The position numbers and the translations under genes were made by a program. DNA of 64,000 nt from positions 10,842,391 to 10,906,390 of the forward strand of contig NC_051118.1 in assembly GCF_014839805.1 (NCBI RefSeq), in the 5' to 3' direction. Shown one piece after another: positions 21,890 to 33,144 of the stretch. The stretch is from Manduca sexta (Eukaryota; Arthropoda; Insecta; Lepidoptera; Sphingidae). The notes under the pieces were generated by a model. It was given only the letters and a program-made list of their open reading frames with translations. It was not told the origin of the DNA and made no database searches. Positions within the stretch are counted from its first letter, which is position 1. Each line of letters opens with the position of its first letter.

Positions 21890-22720
21890 TCTTAATATAG
21901 AAACACACACACACACACAACATCACGCATTTTATCCCCGAAGGGGTTTGCAGAGGCGCAACCATGGCACCCACTTTTCGCCAAGTGTGTTCCGTCCCAT
22001 GATGTGATAGGGGCGAGCCTATCGCCATATCGGAAACGCACACGCCTTTTATTCCAGAATGTGTAAGCAGAGACGCAACTGGTGCACTGACGCCCTAGAA
22101 TTTTATGTTTTATAAACATGATAAGTTTTTTATAAGTTTTTCCATCTTATAAAAGGCGTGAATGTGTGTGTGTGAGTAAAATATGTAGATGTAATAGTCA
22201 TTAATTTTTATATCACACGCTGGTAAACTATGTGGTGATATGTTCTTAATCTATGAACCTTGTTGGGTTAACACATATCTGTTTCGGCTCTGCATTGATT
22301 ATTTTTAAATAATACTATTTCACAAGTAAATACAAATCAAGTTAACTGAAATTTTAGACGATATACGATCAACCTCCATGGCTCCGGAAGAAACTTCAGA
22401 TCTTAGACAAGAGGAAAAGGCATGGGATTTTAGGACCCTGCATTTGTTATGTACGAAATGCAACACCACTTCACTGTTATTTTCTGTGAGAAAGTAGTTT
22501 TTTGTAAAACGGGCTGATCCATTCAAGCTGATAATATTATATCGATCCATCCATACATCATAAATGCGAAAGTATCGCAGTCTATCTGTTACCCTTTCAC
22601 GGCTATGCCATAACTGAACCGATATTACTGAAATTTAGTGCGGAATAAACTATTGGAGGATATACAATATATTTATCCCGTAAAAAAATTCTCATAAACA
22701 TAAGAAATCAAAGTCTAGCT
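21890..22720. repeat. Composite old repeat, paralogous to 28890-29460
   Basis: The order (CA)n, CGCACACGCC, CGCAACTGGTGCACT, CCTAGA(A/G)TTTTAT, a TTAGACAAGAG segment and a Helitron-like start (ATAAATGCGAAAGTA) is kept in both places. This marks the left end of the older duplication that produced the two minus-strand 30K genes of block A. Confidence 0.6.
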
Positions 22721-22743
22721 AAAACTTATCTTAATTAAAATAT

Positions 22744-23073
22744 AGTATAATAATAATAATATCAACCCTGTATTATATACTGTCCCACTGTTGGGCACGG
22801 GCCTCCTCTACTACTGAGAGGGGTTAGGTCTTAGTCCACCACGCTGGCCTAGTGCGGATTGGTAGACTTCGCACACCCTCAAAATTCCTATAGAGAACTT
22901 CTCAGGTATGCAGGTTTCCTCACGATGTTTTCCTTCACCGTTAAAGCGAACGATTATTCACAAAGAATACACACATGATTTTTATTAAAGTCAGAGGTGT
23001 GTGCCCTTGGGATTTGAACCTGCGGACATTCGTCTCGGCAGTCCGTTCCACAGCCAACTAGGCTATCGCCGCT
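22744..23073 (-). mobile_element. tRNA-derived SINE, family 1 (full length)
   Basis: Minus-strand copy of the 20548 SINE with (TTA)n tail at its low-coordinate end and tRNA-like head at 23073. Its head contains the left boundary of duplication block A. Confidence 0.88.
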
Positions 23074-23446
23074 TTTTTGTTATATTATTTATTTATATTA
23101 TTTATTTATTAGGCGCAGAAACAATGTACAAAGATACTTAATCATCTAATATACGGTGAGGTATGCATATTAACATTTTAAAATGTGTACACCGATAAAA
23201 CCCGCGCACAACATTCAAATAGTATCGCTAAATTTTAATTAAAATGATAAAGGTACATACAAGATATAAATTTTAAAGTAGTTTTAAATTTTTTATATTT
23301 GTTTTAAAGTGGTAAATACTCTGGTGAAATATATCCAACTCCTTGCAGTGTTCATTGTAACAATTACACATACGACGTAACGGACTATTATGTACTACAT
23401 TGATCGTGGCTGCAGGTACTGAGAACAAATGTTGTTGTTGTGTATG

Positions 23447-23516
23447 CCATTGGGATTTGAACCTGCTTACATTCGTCTCGCCAGTCCGTTCCACAACCAA
23501 CTAAGCTATCGCCGCT
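23447..23516 (-). mobile_element. SINE family 1, 5' fragment
   Basis: Only the tRNA-like head (AGCGGCGATAGCTTAGTTGG to the B box) is present. The block B copy is at 37075-37143. Confidence 0.65.
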
Positions 23517-23978
23517 TACTATATAGTACCAATTACTATATACGTCTTCGAAGCGCTGATCGAATTTCCAAACAAAATTTTACTTTAACAAAAATCATTG
23601 CGTTAACGATACGATAACATAACATAAATGCGTGCTAGAGGCACTGTTCCATCTCTAGTCACCTTCGCATCCTATTAACCCCATTATACATTACATAGCA
23701 ATATCAGAGAACAAGTAGCAACACTGATATAAACAGAATCGTTACCAAGCGACCGCGTTCAAACATTAAGTGATGACGCCATTGCAAAAGAGGCAAGACG
23801 ATAGAATAAGTGATGTACAGCACACTCTAAAAATTTTATTAACTTGTAAAAACATAATTTCTCAGTGATAGACAGAAGTAGAAAGAAAATAAACCTACTT
23901 TCCTACGCTTACCGAAATATAGAGCGTAGTATTTATCCAGGGGAAGAAACAATTGTGGTGTAAAATAATAAGTGTATA

Positions 23979-24090
23979 ATGAAGTCAGTGGAGACGATAT
24001 TATTTGACGTGTCTAAAATGAACAGTTCAAAATAAATGAGAATTATAAAATGCTACACAGAAAACTGAAGAGTACGTGGAAAGTTGTTAT
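23979..24090 (+). pseudogene. IFT52-like first coding exon, copy 1 (1-nt deletion)
   Basis: It starts MKSVETILFDVS and ends at a good splice donor (TTGTTAT|GTAAGTC). The start of the motif ILF...F...NYK...RKLK.TWK matches the N-terminus of IFT52, a subunit of the intraflagellar transport B complex in cilia. This copy has lost one A after GTGTCTAAA, which breaks the frame. No second IFT52 exon could be found downstream. Compare 30122, 37603 and 45811. Confidence 0.6.
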
Positions 24091-24700
24091 GTAAGTCTTA
24101 AGCATAGTCTTTATTATCCTATTATTGCGTTAAATAACCCCGGACACAAAAAACCTCTTAAAAATAATCAAATATGTGTTTGTCATTTAACTTCGTTATA
24201 AACCTCAAGCGTCCTCACATCGGGGCCGAGCCCCGAACCAGGGATATGAAGATATTTCTTTAGCGCCATATTAACAACGTCAGCACCATCTATCTTAAAA
24301 CTTCAAGTATTTTCTACAGGAATAAATAAACGGGATAAAAAGTAGCCGATACCATAATACCAGGTTACTTCGGGCCAAGTATGTTACTGAGGGAAAATTA
24401 CGTCGATGAATTGATAGACGTAAGTCGCTTTTGAAAGACCATCTGGAAATCTTTTAGAACAGGTCTACATCTAGCATTGGACTTTTGTGTGGCTGACGAT
24501 GTCGATTATGACGACATCGGCACAAACAACAACAAAAAATTGCAAGTCAATGAGAGCAAGTTAAAATATAATCGGAAACATTATATAGGCATATAAAGAT
24601 TGTTAGAAAAGGCTTAGGTCCTACATTATTTTTATACTGTTCGTTGTTTAACTGCCGATGATCTGCACATCATTATACTATTTCTTTCTTTCATCTTTCT

Positions 24701-24940
24701 TCAGCCTTCATCTACCCAATGATGAGTAAGGCCATCTTCCATATTTCGCCAACTAGTGCCGTTGGGATTTTCGCATCCAGTCTTTCCCGGTCGTCCGAAT
24801 GACGTCGTAGGTCCATTTTCGCGGCTCCCCACGTTCCTGTGCCCAGTTATTGGCCTCCATTCTAGTACCTGCCTCCCCCGTCGGCCATCTGATGTGCAGC
24901 TTATGTGGCCTGCCCATTTTGTATCAGGTAAAAATTGCAG
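24701..24940 (-). mobile_element. LINE ORF2 C-terminal fragment
   Basis: The minus frame reads TGHRNVG...FGRPGKTGCENP then SWRNMEDGLTHHWVDEG and a stop, a diverged form of the usual LINE C-terminus. The block B copy is at 38328-38567. Confidence 0.6.
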
Positions 24941-25372
24941 TTCTTTTTCACATAAGCGTCCTACAAGAATCACTAATACAAGTTTTATGATTTGAAATAT
25001 GCACATCTTTTATTCAGTATTTTTTGTATCGGTGGTAATTAAGAATTAATAACATTATTATTAGGAAGATACACCCTTAACTATTAATAATAAAAAAAAA
25101 ATACGAATACTACAGTGAATTTTATGTACAAAATGGTAAATTTTGACTTAATAATAAAAATAGTCGCAACTTTACAATCCTTACAAACTTTACAATTTAA
25201 TTTTATTTTCTATTAGGTAATAAACCATCACTAATACGAAAGGATTTTTAGGTTACTTAATTCTGTTTGAAATGGTTTCAGAACTGTGTATAGTATAAAA
25301 AATAATAGTAAAAATACTTGAATCACCTGTTTATTTCAAAAAAAATATCTCCAACATCATTATTACAATTGT

Positions 25373-26137
25373 TTAGTAACGCACAATCTTCCATCCGAAG
25401 CGTTCAGGAGCGCCCGACGAATCCCCGCCGTGTCCATAAGCCTGGCGGTCGCCATCCAAGTCATTTGATTGGGCCAGCTTCAGGGGCTGGCTGTACGCCC
25501 GGTTGATGACGTAGAATAGGAGCTCCTTATTGTACACCACTGGCTCAAGGTACCACTGGTGTCTGAATGTGTCAGAGTTAGTAGATGAGTAAATCGGATG
25601 GTCATCGAATCTATCAGCTGAATTGCCAGATTTCAGAAATTGGTTATCGTTAGGGTTGTAGATTTTAAAGTAGACCTTTTCGTCTGATGCCTCGTTAAAT
25701 TTGAATTCCCAGGCTGCCCTCTCGCCGACCTGACCGCAGTCGCCATACACAGTCCTTTCATTGTCGGAATCAGTGCTAAGTCCTACTTTGAGCTCCATGC
25801 TGTATTTCTTGTTGATGAGCTTGACGGTAAGCTGGCTGAAGATCATCCTGAATTGTAACGGGAAATAATTCTTGACAATGTCTTCGGCTCCATTGTTCCA
25901 CAGATAGTACGCGTAATACATAACCTTCTTTTGGTTCTCGTCGAGCAGTTTGTCAACAGTTTTCGAGATGATTCTGCCTTTCTGCCTGTTCACGAGACTT
26001 TTACTCTGTGATAGAGCAGTCTTGTAGTCAGCGATGGTCACACTTCTGTATAGAGGCTCGACAGCTGCATCGTCAGAGGAAGGAGCGGCGTGGCACGCGA
26101 GCGCCACGAGCGTCAGCAGGAGCGTTATACGTAGCAT
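25373..26137 (-). CDS. 30K low-molecular-weight lipoprotein (locus 2)
   Basis: Intact 254-residue secreted protein of the lepidopteran 30K (Lipoprotein_11) family. These are haemolymph and storage proteins that bind lipids or sugars and are taken into fat body or eggs. It has a signal peptide (MLRITLLLTLVALACHA, cleavage probably before AP), a helical N-terminal domain to about residue 95, and a C-terminal beta-trefoil with TDSDNERTVYGD, KVYFKIYNPNDNQFLKSG, NSDTFRHQWYLEPV and SGAPERFGWKI. The start is the ATG at 26137, because the acceptor GCTTCGCAG lies 10 nt before it; the upstream in-frame TTG is intronic. A single mature cysteine at residue 134 (GDCGQ) is absent from the other lineages. 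A poly(A) signal AATAAA is at 25330-25335. Its block B twin at 39002 is nearly identical but frameshifted. Confidence 0.95.
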   Translation of the reverse strand: MLRITLLLTLVALACHAAPSSDDAAVEPLYRSVTIADYKTALSQSKSLVNRQKGRIISKTVDKLLDENQKKVMYYAYYLWNNGAEDIVKNYFPLQFRMIFSQLTVKLINKKYSMELKVGLSTDSDNERTVYGDCGQVGERAAWEFKFNEASDEKVYFKIYNPNDNQFLKSGNSADRFDDHPIYSSTNSDTFRHQWYLEPVVYNKELLFYVINRAYSQPLKLAQSNDLDGDRQAYGHGGDSSGAPERFGWKIVRY

Positions 26138-26147
26138 TGTGGTGATC

Positions 26148-26776
26148 CTGCGAAGCAATAATGATTGTCAAATATCATCTTGTATCTTTGTTATCGTCAT
26201 AAGCATCTTTAAAAATAAGTGATTCCTAATTCTTCAAAACTTTTTGCAGGTTAAAATAAATGAAAAACTATTTTATGTCACAACGGTGACCATAACGTAA
26301 CGGAGCGAATATTATGTATTTTTCACGAGTCACTCGTGATTGGGTGCTCAAAACAATAAGTAACCGTACAGAAAGTCTCTTTTTTAAGAGAACTCAAATT
26401 TTTGCTAGCGTTTTAGTTAGAAAAAAACCTAAATGGGCGAATTTTGAATGGATGTATTTAGTTGATTCTCTTGACGCATTTTATTTTTATAGATTTATTA
26501 CAAACAAATTAAATATGCATTATAATCGAATTTTAAACACATTTGACAAAAGACGTCTATTTCCCTAACAATATTGCTTATGTTGTCCAGTTTTATATTG
26601 TACATAGATACCTTTTTATAGGTAGGCAGACTACCATTTCGTCCTACCCGGGATTCGAACCCTAAAACCTTAACATAATAGTCGTACCACGTGCACAATA
26701 CTTGTACACCACTAAGGCAGTCCTTAATATTGAATAATTAATATTTATTATATATTAGTATAATACAGATGCTTAC
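26148..26776 (-). other. 5' leader intron of 30K locus 2
   Basis: 629 bp from donor GG|GTAAGC to acceptor CGCAG. It contains a SINE family 2 head fragment (about 26618-26725) and a block (26290-26370) that is also recognisable upstream of the pseudogene at 2962. Confidence 0.75.
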
Positions 26777-26836
26777 CCAGAATCCTCCGAGCGTAGAATG
26801 ACACCGAACGTACTACACGCTCAGCTCTTTTATATT
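26777..26836 (-). promoter_or_regulatory. 30K promoter type I: TATA box plus leader exon
   Basis: On the minus strand TATAAAAG (26834-26827) sits about 30 nt before an expected start near 26804. The short leader ends GATTCTGG|GTAAGC. The block is repeated almost unchanged at 32750-32807, 40408-40465 and 48436-48493. Confidence 0.8.
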
Positions 26837-27512
26837 CATTTCAGAGGTCAATAGATTATCAATACCTAAAAAATTACAGTTGTGTAATCTATGAATACAT
26901 ACCTAGATAATAAAATCGTAGGATTTTGGCGTCTGTCAATTAAATATTTTTGAATATAAATGTAGGGAGACGTGATTAATAAACATATAAAACCAATGGT
27001 TGAAAATTTTGTCTGTTTGCTGAAATGATAGAGTATCACGTCAAAACCACTTATCGTATGCAAAATCTAATTAAGTAAACATAATAAGCTTCATTCAGAG
27101 TATATAGAATAAGACAGTGAGACACCAAAACAAAAAACAGTTCCACTCACAAGACGGTACTTTTTTATCGATAGTTCATTTAGTCCGAGCTCCGACGAGA
27201 AAAATAAAAAGGTAAATATACTAATGACCATTCATTTAGAGCTTTAAAGGCATTAAAATACACAGCTTAATAGAAAGAAATTATAAAAATAAAATGTGTT
27301 TTTGAGTCAATACCCTGCCCTAAGTAAACGGCCTTGAACACTCGTTCCATACATTTACAGCACACGATTTACAGACAAGACTATGCAAAGATTTAAGATT
27401 ATTTGTTTATTTAAAAACCAAATTTAAGTCTTTTTGATGAAATACATAATAAAAAATGTTCCTTATAAAATTGTCTATCTTATATAAAAAAAAAAATATG
27501 TATAAGAAAATT

Positions 27513-27743
27513 AAACCGCCTTCAAAAACCACTTAAAACTAAACAATTATTTAACATAACAGGTATATACGGGTTACCGATTTGGAGTCGGTGACTAATT
27601 AAAATTAAACATTACCTATCTTCTTACATTTGTTAATTTATTTAAGTAGCATTTTTAATTAGTCACCTACTCCGAAATTGTTATGTTAAAATACCTGTTA
27701 CTTCAAATTATTTTTAATTTTAAGTGGTTTTTGAAAGCGTTAA
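27513..27743. mobile_element. Fold-back MITE
   Basis: The left arm (AAACCGCCTTCAAAAACCAC through TTTAACATAACAGGTATA to GAGTCGGTGACTAATTAAAA) is an imperfect inverted copy of the right arm (TTAATTAGTCACCTACTCCG to AAGTGGTTTTTGAAAGCG). In block B the copy is split by a Helitron insertion at 42317. Confidence 0.7.
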
Positions 27744-27906
27744 TATTTTTTGGTAATTTACCTTATTTTTTGCTTTTTTGCGTTAGTATAAAATAGTCGT
27801 CTGTCGACGGCGTAATTGTGTTGCGCTCACGGTTCGACTATGGAGCTGAGGTTTACACCTCTGCCTGCCCCTCAAAAGGGGAAAAGGTATTATGCTTTAT
27901 ATATTA

Positions 27907-28178
27907 CTAGCTTTTGCTCGCGGCTTCGCGCGCATGAAAGAGCTTTCCAGGATATTTTTTTTTCCGACTTACTTAATATGTATCATTATAATATGGCCAA
28001 ATTACAAAAAACCATTATGAATTGTAGCCTGTGTGTTATTCTGATGTGTAACCAATATTACTGTAAAGTTTCATCCAAATCAGTTCAGTAGTTTTTTTGT
28101 GAAAGAGGAACAAACATGCATACATACATCCGTACATCCAATCTTCACAAACTTTCGCATTTATAATATTAGTAGGTT
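27907..28178 (-). mobile_element. Short Helitron
   Basis: On the minus strand it starts near CCTACTAATATTATAAATGC and ends GCCGCGAGCAAAAGCTAG at 27907, followed by T. Block B copy at 43864-44135. Confidence 0.7.
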
Positions 28179-28522
28179 AAGCTTGTAATAAGTAGACTTA
28201 ACCGAGCCCAACGCAAAAACACAACTAATATGTTTCGATCGATTCCATTACACCTCTGCTTATCCCTGAAAAGGAGAAAAGGTGTGATACTATATACTAT
28301 AATTATGTATGAAGTAGAAACGTTACAAGAAAGCAAAATTCGCAATTTAGTTTCCTTGGAAGACACAATTATTCTAGTTTTTTATAAATTTTACAACCAG
28401 ACTACTAAAGCAATTTAAAAAATATTTATATGGGACCAGTATGGATATATATTCTTTCGAATAAATAAAGAATTTGCCGAATCGGTCCATAAATGACCGA
28501 GTTATGAGGTAACAAACATTAA

Positions 28523-28774
28523 CCCCCTTATTCATAAACGTTTTTTATCTAAGGACGGAGTAAAGCTGTGATAACAAGTCTGTTTTTCAGTGCCCAACGG
28601 CACTAAGAAACAACATGGTTTGTGATTGGCTAATATTGTTGTATCTCAATATTAGCCAATCACAACCCCATGTCTACGTACTGCGAGGGCTGTCATGCCG
28701 TCAGCACTGAAAAACAGACTTGTTATCACAGCTTTACTCCGTCCTTAGATAAAAAACGTCTATGAATAAGGGGG
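28523..28774. mobile_element. MITE present only in block A (TAA target duplication)
   Basis: 252 bp with long terminal inverted repeats (CCCCCTTATTCATAAACG on the left, CGTCTATGAATAAGGGGG on the right, continuing through ATCTAAGGACGGAGTAAAGC). TAA flanks both ends. The corresponding block B site near 44475 has a single TAA and no element. The TAA duplication suggests a PIF/Harbinger-type MITE. Confidence 0.85.
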
Positions 28775-28889
28775 TAAATAAATACACGTCGTATTAATAT
28801 CCTCTTTTTTTTAAGTCGGTTTAAAAATACTGTTAGCGCTGTTTTGCTAAGGGGACCGTCTTAACCTAGTATTTTTATATATCTACATA

Positions 28890-29460
28890 TATACACACGC
28901 CTTTTTTATTTTTAGAAGGGGTAAACAGAAACGCAACTGGTGCACTTAAACCCTAGAGTTTTATATTATATAAACTTGATAAATTTTATATAAGTTTTTT
29001 CAACTTATGTAAGGCATTATTGTGTATGTGAATATGTATGTAATAGTCATTGGCATTTTTATATCACGCACCGGTAAAATGTATGTTAACTTTCAATTTT
29101 AGAAGAAATCTGACTAACATCCATAGCTATAGAAGAAACTTAGTTCTTAGACAAGAGTAAGAGGAATGGGAATTTAAGGACCCTACATTTGTTATGTATG
29201 AAATGCCATACCAAGTCGTCACTTTACGTTGATTTTCTGTGAGACAGTTGTATTTTGTGAGACGAGCTCCATTCAAGTATTATGTCGATCCATCAATATA
29301 TATATTAAAAATGCGAAAGTAACGCTGTCTGTCTGTTACGCTTTTACATTCGAACCATGACTGAACCGATATTATTGTAATTTAGTGTGGAGTAAACCGT
29401 AAGAAAGTATATGTATATCCCAGAAAAACATACACGCAGGCGGAGCCGCGAGCAAAATCA
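28890..29460. repeat. Composite old repeat, paralogous to 21890-22720
   Basis: It contains the CGCAACTGGTGCACT block and ends in a plus-strand Helitron tail (GGCGGAGCCGCGAGCAAAA). Block B copy at 44590-45150. Confidence 0.55.
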
Positions 29461-29720
29461 AGTCTTAAAAATTTAAATGAAAAGAAGCACGATAACATCC
29501 CAAGCAGGTTTTATTAAAGTCTAGTTTAAAACTAATCTTTATTAAAATAAAGTAACAATCACGAAACACTACGAAGGGCTATACGAATTTCCATACAAAA
29601 TTTTACTTAAACTAAATGATTATGTTAACGATACGACAACGTGTTAATGCGTGATAGGGGCACTGTTCCATCCCTAGTCACAATCGCATCTCTATTTATC
29701 CCGTTATAAGGTACATAACA

Positions 29721-29900
29721 TGAGCCTTATTCTCTATCCCGCACGTTATTTTAACAGTGCGTAACAAGCACGTAACACAACGGGTCATGTTTAGGACTAT
29801 AGAAATTTGACTTACAGAATACCATTCCACGCACATTTCTCGGAGATAACATGACACGGCCGCGTTACGCGTTTACACTATCATACAGAATAAGGGCCCA
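29721..29900. mobile_element. MITE with CCTTATTCT / AGAATAAGGGCC ends
   Basis: About 180 bp with short inverted ends and CCGCACGTTATTTTAACAGT and CACGGCCGCGTTACGCG inside. Copies at 45410-45590 (block B) and 63343-63525. Confidence 0.65.
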
Positions 29901-30121
29901 GAGAGCCATTAGCAACACTGACATAAACACAAGCGTTGCCAAGCGACCGCATTCAAACAAATTTTCCACATATATATATATATATTTTTGCTTTAAGCTC
30001 ATTGTGAAACATTCAGTAATAGAAATAGAAAGAAAATAAACCTACTTTCCTACGCTTACCGAAATACAGAGCGTAGTATTTATCAGAAGAAACAATTGTG
30101 GTGTAAAATAATAAGTGTATA

Positions 30122-30234
30122 ATGAAGTCAGTGGAGACGATATTATTTGACGTGTCTAAAAATGAACAGTTCAAAATAAATGAGAATTATAAAACGCTAC
30201 ACAGAAAACTGAAGAATACGTGGAAAGTTGTTAT
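30122..30234 (+). pseudogene. IFT52-like first coding exon, copy 2 (open)
   Basis: 37 codons plus 2 nt: MKSVETILFDVSKNEQFKIN, then ENYKTLHRKLKNTWKVV, and a splice donor AT|GTAAGTC. It resembles the N-terminus of IFT52, an IFT-B component. The frame is open but I see no later exons between here and the next gene, so it is an orphan exon unless trans-copy splicing or a distant gene body exists. Confidence 0.6.
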
Positions 30235-30599
30235 GTAAGTCTTAAGCATTTTTTTTATTATCCTATTATTGCATTAAATAACCCCGGACACAAAAAACCT
30301 CTTCAAAGTAAACAAATATGTGTCGTTTAATTTCATTATAATATGTACCTAGCAACATTTTGACCCAAGCGTCCTCGGCGTCGGGGGACCGAGCCCCTGA
30401 CCAGGATGAAAATATATTTTTACCGCCATATAGACAACGCCAGCGCCATCTATCTAAACAATTCAAATATTTCCTACGAGAATAAATTATCGGAATAAAA
30501 AGTAGCCGATACAATAATGCACAGGTAACAGTAACTTCAAGCGACAAGTATGATACTGAGTGAAAATTGTGTTGATGAATTAATAAACGCAGGTCGCTT

Positions 30600-31155
30600 C
30601 TTACACCCGCCCTGTGGATTGGGGGCGTTTGGAGAATTCCACCACGCTATCCTCTGCCTGTCGTAAAAGGCGACAAATAGAGGCCATCAGGGTGCCGTCG
30701 TCGCCGTCCGCCCTTACTGAACGTTTGAGGACATTGTGGTGACCACCGGGATGGAAGGTAGGCCTCATTCTGACGTTGACGCCGAGAGCATCCTTCAGTT
30801 GCGGGGGAGCTTCTGAGCCCCCCCATAAAAGACGGGCTGCACCAGGCGGCATCGCGCAGGTGCGGCTGAGAACGACGACTGAAACACTTCCGTCAGAGGA
30901 AGCCTATAGCCGTCTCTAATGCGCCGAAGAGGGCCACCGCGGAGTTTTAGTTGGTATGCCGTGCGTTGTATATAAGTCAGGAACTCTATCCAGCGGCCGC
31001 CCGAACGTCCATATAAAATCCGGGTGGCTCAACGTCTGGTCGTAAGGCACGGTGACCCCAACATAACTGCTCAGTTGCCCGCCACGAAGGCCGGGCGATA
31101 GTCATAAGGCACTTTCTCCACGAAACCAAAAAAAAGGTGTCTTTTGACAGAACAT
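30600..31155. repeat. GC-rich retrotransposon-like fragment, unclassified
   Basis: Markedly GC-rich against its surroundings, with CACCCGCCCTGTGGATTGGG, CTGTCGTAAAAGGCGAC and GGCGGCCGCCCGAACG-like stretches. No intact frame. Block B copy at 46287-46840. Confidence 0.5.
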
Positions 31156-31696
31156 CTGGAAATATTTTGGCCAGGTCTATGTCCAGCAGTAGACTATGTG
31201 GGGCTGACGATAACGATGATAATTATTATAGACATTGGTACTTAGAAATAACAAAGAAAAAGATTTAAATTTGATAAGAGCTACTTAGTTAAAATAATAT
31301 CGGAAATATCGGATCGTTACTAAATCATCATACATTACTTTTATACTGTTACTTGTTTAACTGCCGATTATCTGTAAATCACTATACCATTTGGTATAAG
31401 GTATAAACTGATGATGTCCCAATGATTTTTTATATAAGCGTCCTACAAAAATCACTAATGCAAGTTTTATGATTTGGAATTTGCACATGTTTTATTCTGT
31501 GTTATTTTTATCGGTGGTAACTAAGTATAAATAATGTGAAGATACACTGATAACTACTACAAATAAAAAAAACATATTCGAATACACTACAGTGAAAAAT
31601 TAAAGTACCTATAGTGTAAAATAATAGAAAAAATAATGCTTGAATCACATGTTTATTTTAGTAAAAATGTCTCCAAAATCATTATTACATTATTGT

Positions 31697-32467
31697 TTAG
31701 TCACGTTCAATCTTCCATCCGAAACGTTCAGGAGCGCCAGACGAATCTTCGCCATGCGTGTACGCCTGACGGTCACCATCCGAGTCTGGTGATTGGGCCA
31801 GCTTCAGCAGATCACTATTTTCCCGGTTGATGATGTAGAACAAGATCTCCTTATTGACCACAACTGGTTGAAGGTACCACTGGTGTCTAAAAGTGTCAGA
31901 ATTCGTAGAAGTGTAAATCAGGTGGTCTTGGTAACCATCACTATAAGTTCCGATTTTCAGAAATTGGTTAGCGTGAGGGTTGTAGATTTTAAAGTAGACC
32001 TTCTTGTCTGACGCCTCGTGAAATTTGAATTCCCAGCTTGCCCTCTCGCCAATGTCATTTTCAGTGCTGACGCTATACACGGTCCTGTCGCCGTCGGAAT
32101 CAGTCTTGAGTCCTACTTTGAGCTTCATGCCAAATTTCTTGTTGATGACCTTGGCGGTAAGCTGGCCAAAGATAATCCTGAATTGGATCGGGAAGTCATT
32201 CTTGACGATTTCTTGGGCGTTGTGGTTCCACAGATAATACGCGTAATATATAACCTTCTGTTTGTCCTGGTCGAGCAGTTTGTCAACAGTTTTTGAGATG
32301 ACGTTGCCTCTACGCTCTTTCTCGAGTTCTTTACTCTGTGAAAGAGCTGTCTCGTAGTCGGCGATGATCACACTTCTGTATAGATGTTCGGCAGCTTCGT
32401 CATCAGATCTAGGAGCGGCGTGGCACGCGAGTGCCGCGAGCGTTAGTAGAAGCGTTAAACGTAGCAT
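31697..32467 (-). CDS. 30K low-molecular-weight lipoprotein (locus 3)
   Basis: Intact 256-residue secreted 30K protein. Signal peptide MLRLTLLLTLAALACHA, then helical domain with SKELEKERRGNVISKTVDKL, then beta-trefoil with TDSDGDRTVYS, KVYFKIYNPHANQFLKIG, NSDTFRHQWYLQPV and SGAPERFGWKIERD. It differs from other loci by SVSTEND before IGERASW and by TYSDGYQ in the next loop. No mature cysteine. The ATG at 32467 is 10 nt inside the exon after acceptor TTTCACAG. Its type I promoter is at 32750-32807, with a 272-bp leader intron. The block B twin at 47383 encodes an identical protein. Confidence 0.95.
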   Translation of the reverse strand: MLRLTLLLTLAALACHAAPRSDDEAAEHLYRSVIIADYETALSQSKELEKERRGNVISKTVDKLLDQDKQKVIYYAYYLWNHNAQEIVKNDFPIQFRIIFGQLTAKVINKKFGMKLKVGLKTDSDGDRTVYSVSTENDIGERASWEFKFHEASDKKVYFKIYNPHANQFLKIGTYSDGYQDHLIYTSTNSDTFRHQWYLQPVVVNKEILFYIINRENSDLLKLAQSPDSDGDRQAYTHGEDSSGAPERFGWKIERD

Positions 32468-32749
32468 TGTGGTGATCCTGTGAAACAATAGCGTTTGTTA
32501 TTATTTCGTTTCTTTCTTTCATTGATAATGATCTTTATAAAGAAGTGATTTCAAATTCTTCAAGTATTTTGCAGGTTAAAATAAATTAAAATCTATTTTA
32601 AGTCACGTTGGCAACCATGAGTGAACGGAGCGAATATTATGTATTTCTTACGGTCGCTCGTGATTGGGCGCTCCTAACAATAAGTAACGAAACAAAAACT
32701 TCTTTCCCAACCTAATATTATTATAATATTATATAATACAGATGCTTAC

Positions 32750-32807
32750 CCAGAATCCTCCGAGCGTAGAATGACACCGAACGTACGACATGCTCAGCTC
32801 TTTTATA
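32750..32807 (-). promoter_or_regulatory. 30K promoter type I: TATA box plus leader exon
   Basis: TATAAAAG (minus strand, at 32807) and leader ending at donor GG|GTAAGC. Nearly identical to 26777-26834. Leader intron 32478-32749. Confidence 0.8.
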
Positions 32808-33144
32808 TTCATTTCAGAGGTCAATAGATTATCAATACCTAAAAAATTACAATTGTAACACAATCTATGAATACATGCCTAGATAATGAAATCGTAATTT
32901 TCGATGTATGTGTACAAATTGTAACTAATTATTGAAAAAAATGAGCTTCATTCAGTGTATACAAAAGAAATCTCTTGGTTATGGGCTGATTACAGTGGAA
33001 ATTATTAACAATCTCCCACGCAAAGCAGTAGTCAAACTGACTACTAATTAATGTCTCATTTAGACTGAAACATGTACCTGATATGGAAATTTTCTGAAGT
33101 CAAATACCTAAGCCGTGTAAAACTTTACAAGAGGTTCAATTTTA

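Noticed and set aside
26314..26568. 84-codon plus-strand frame (also 39975-40184)
   Set aside because: It lies inside the 30K leader intron, antisense to the gene. Conservation is explained by the block duplication and the block B copy is shorter.
28230..28418. 62-codon frame conserved at 44186-44374
   Set aside because: Conservation reflects the young duplication. No recognisable domain or promoter.
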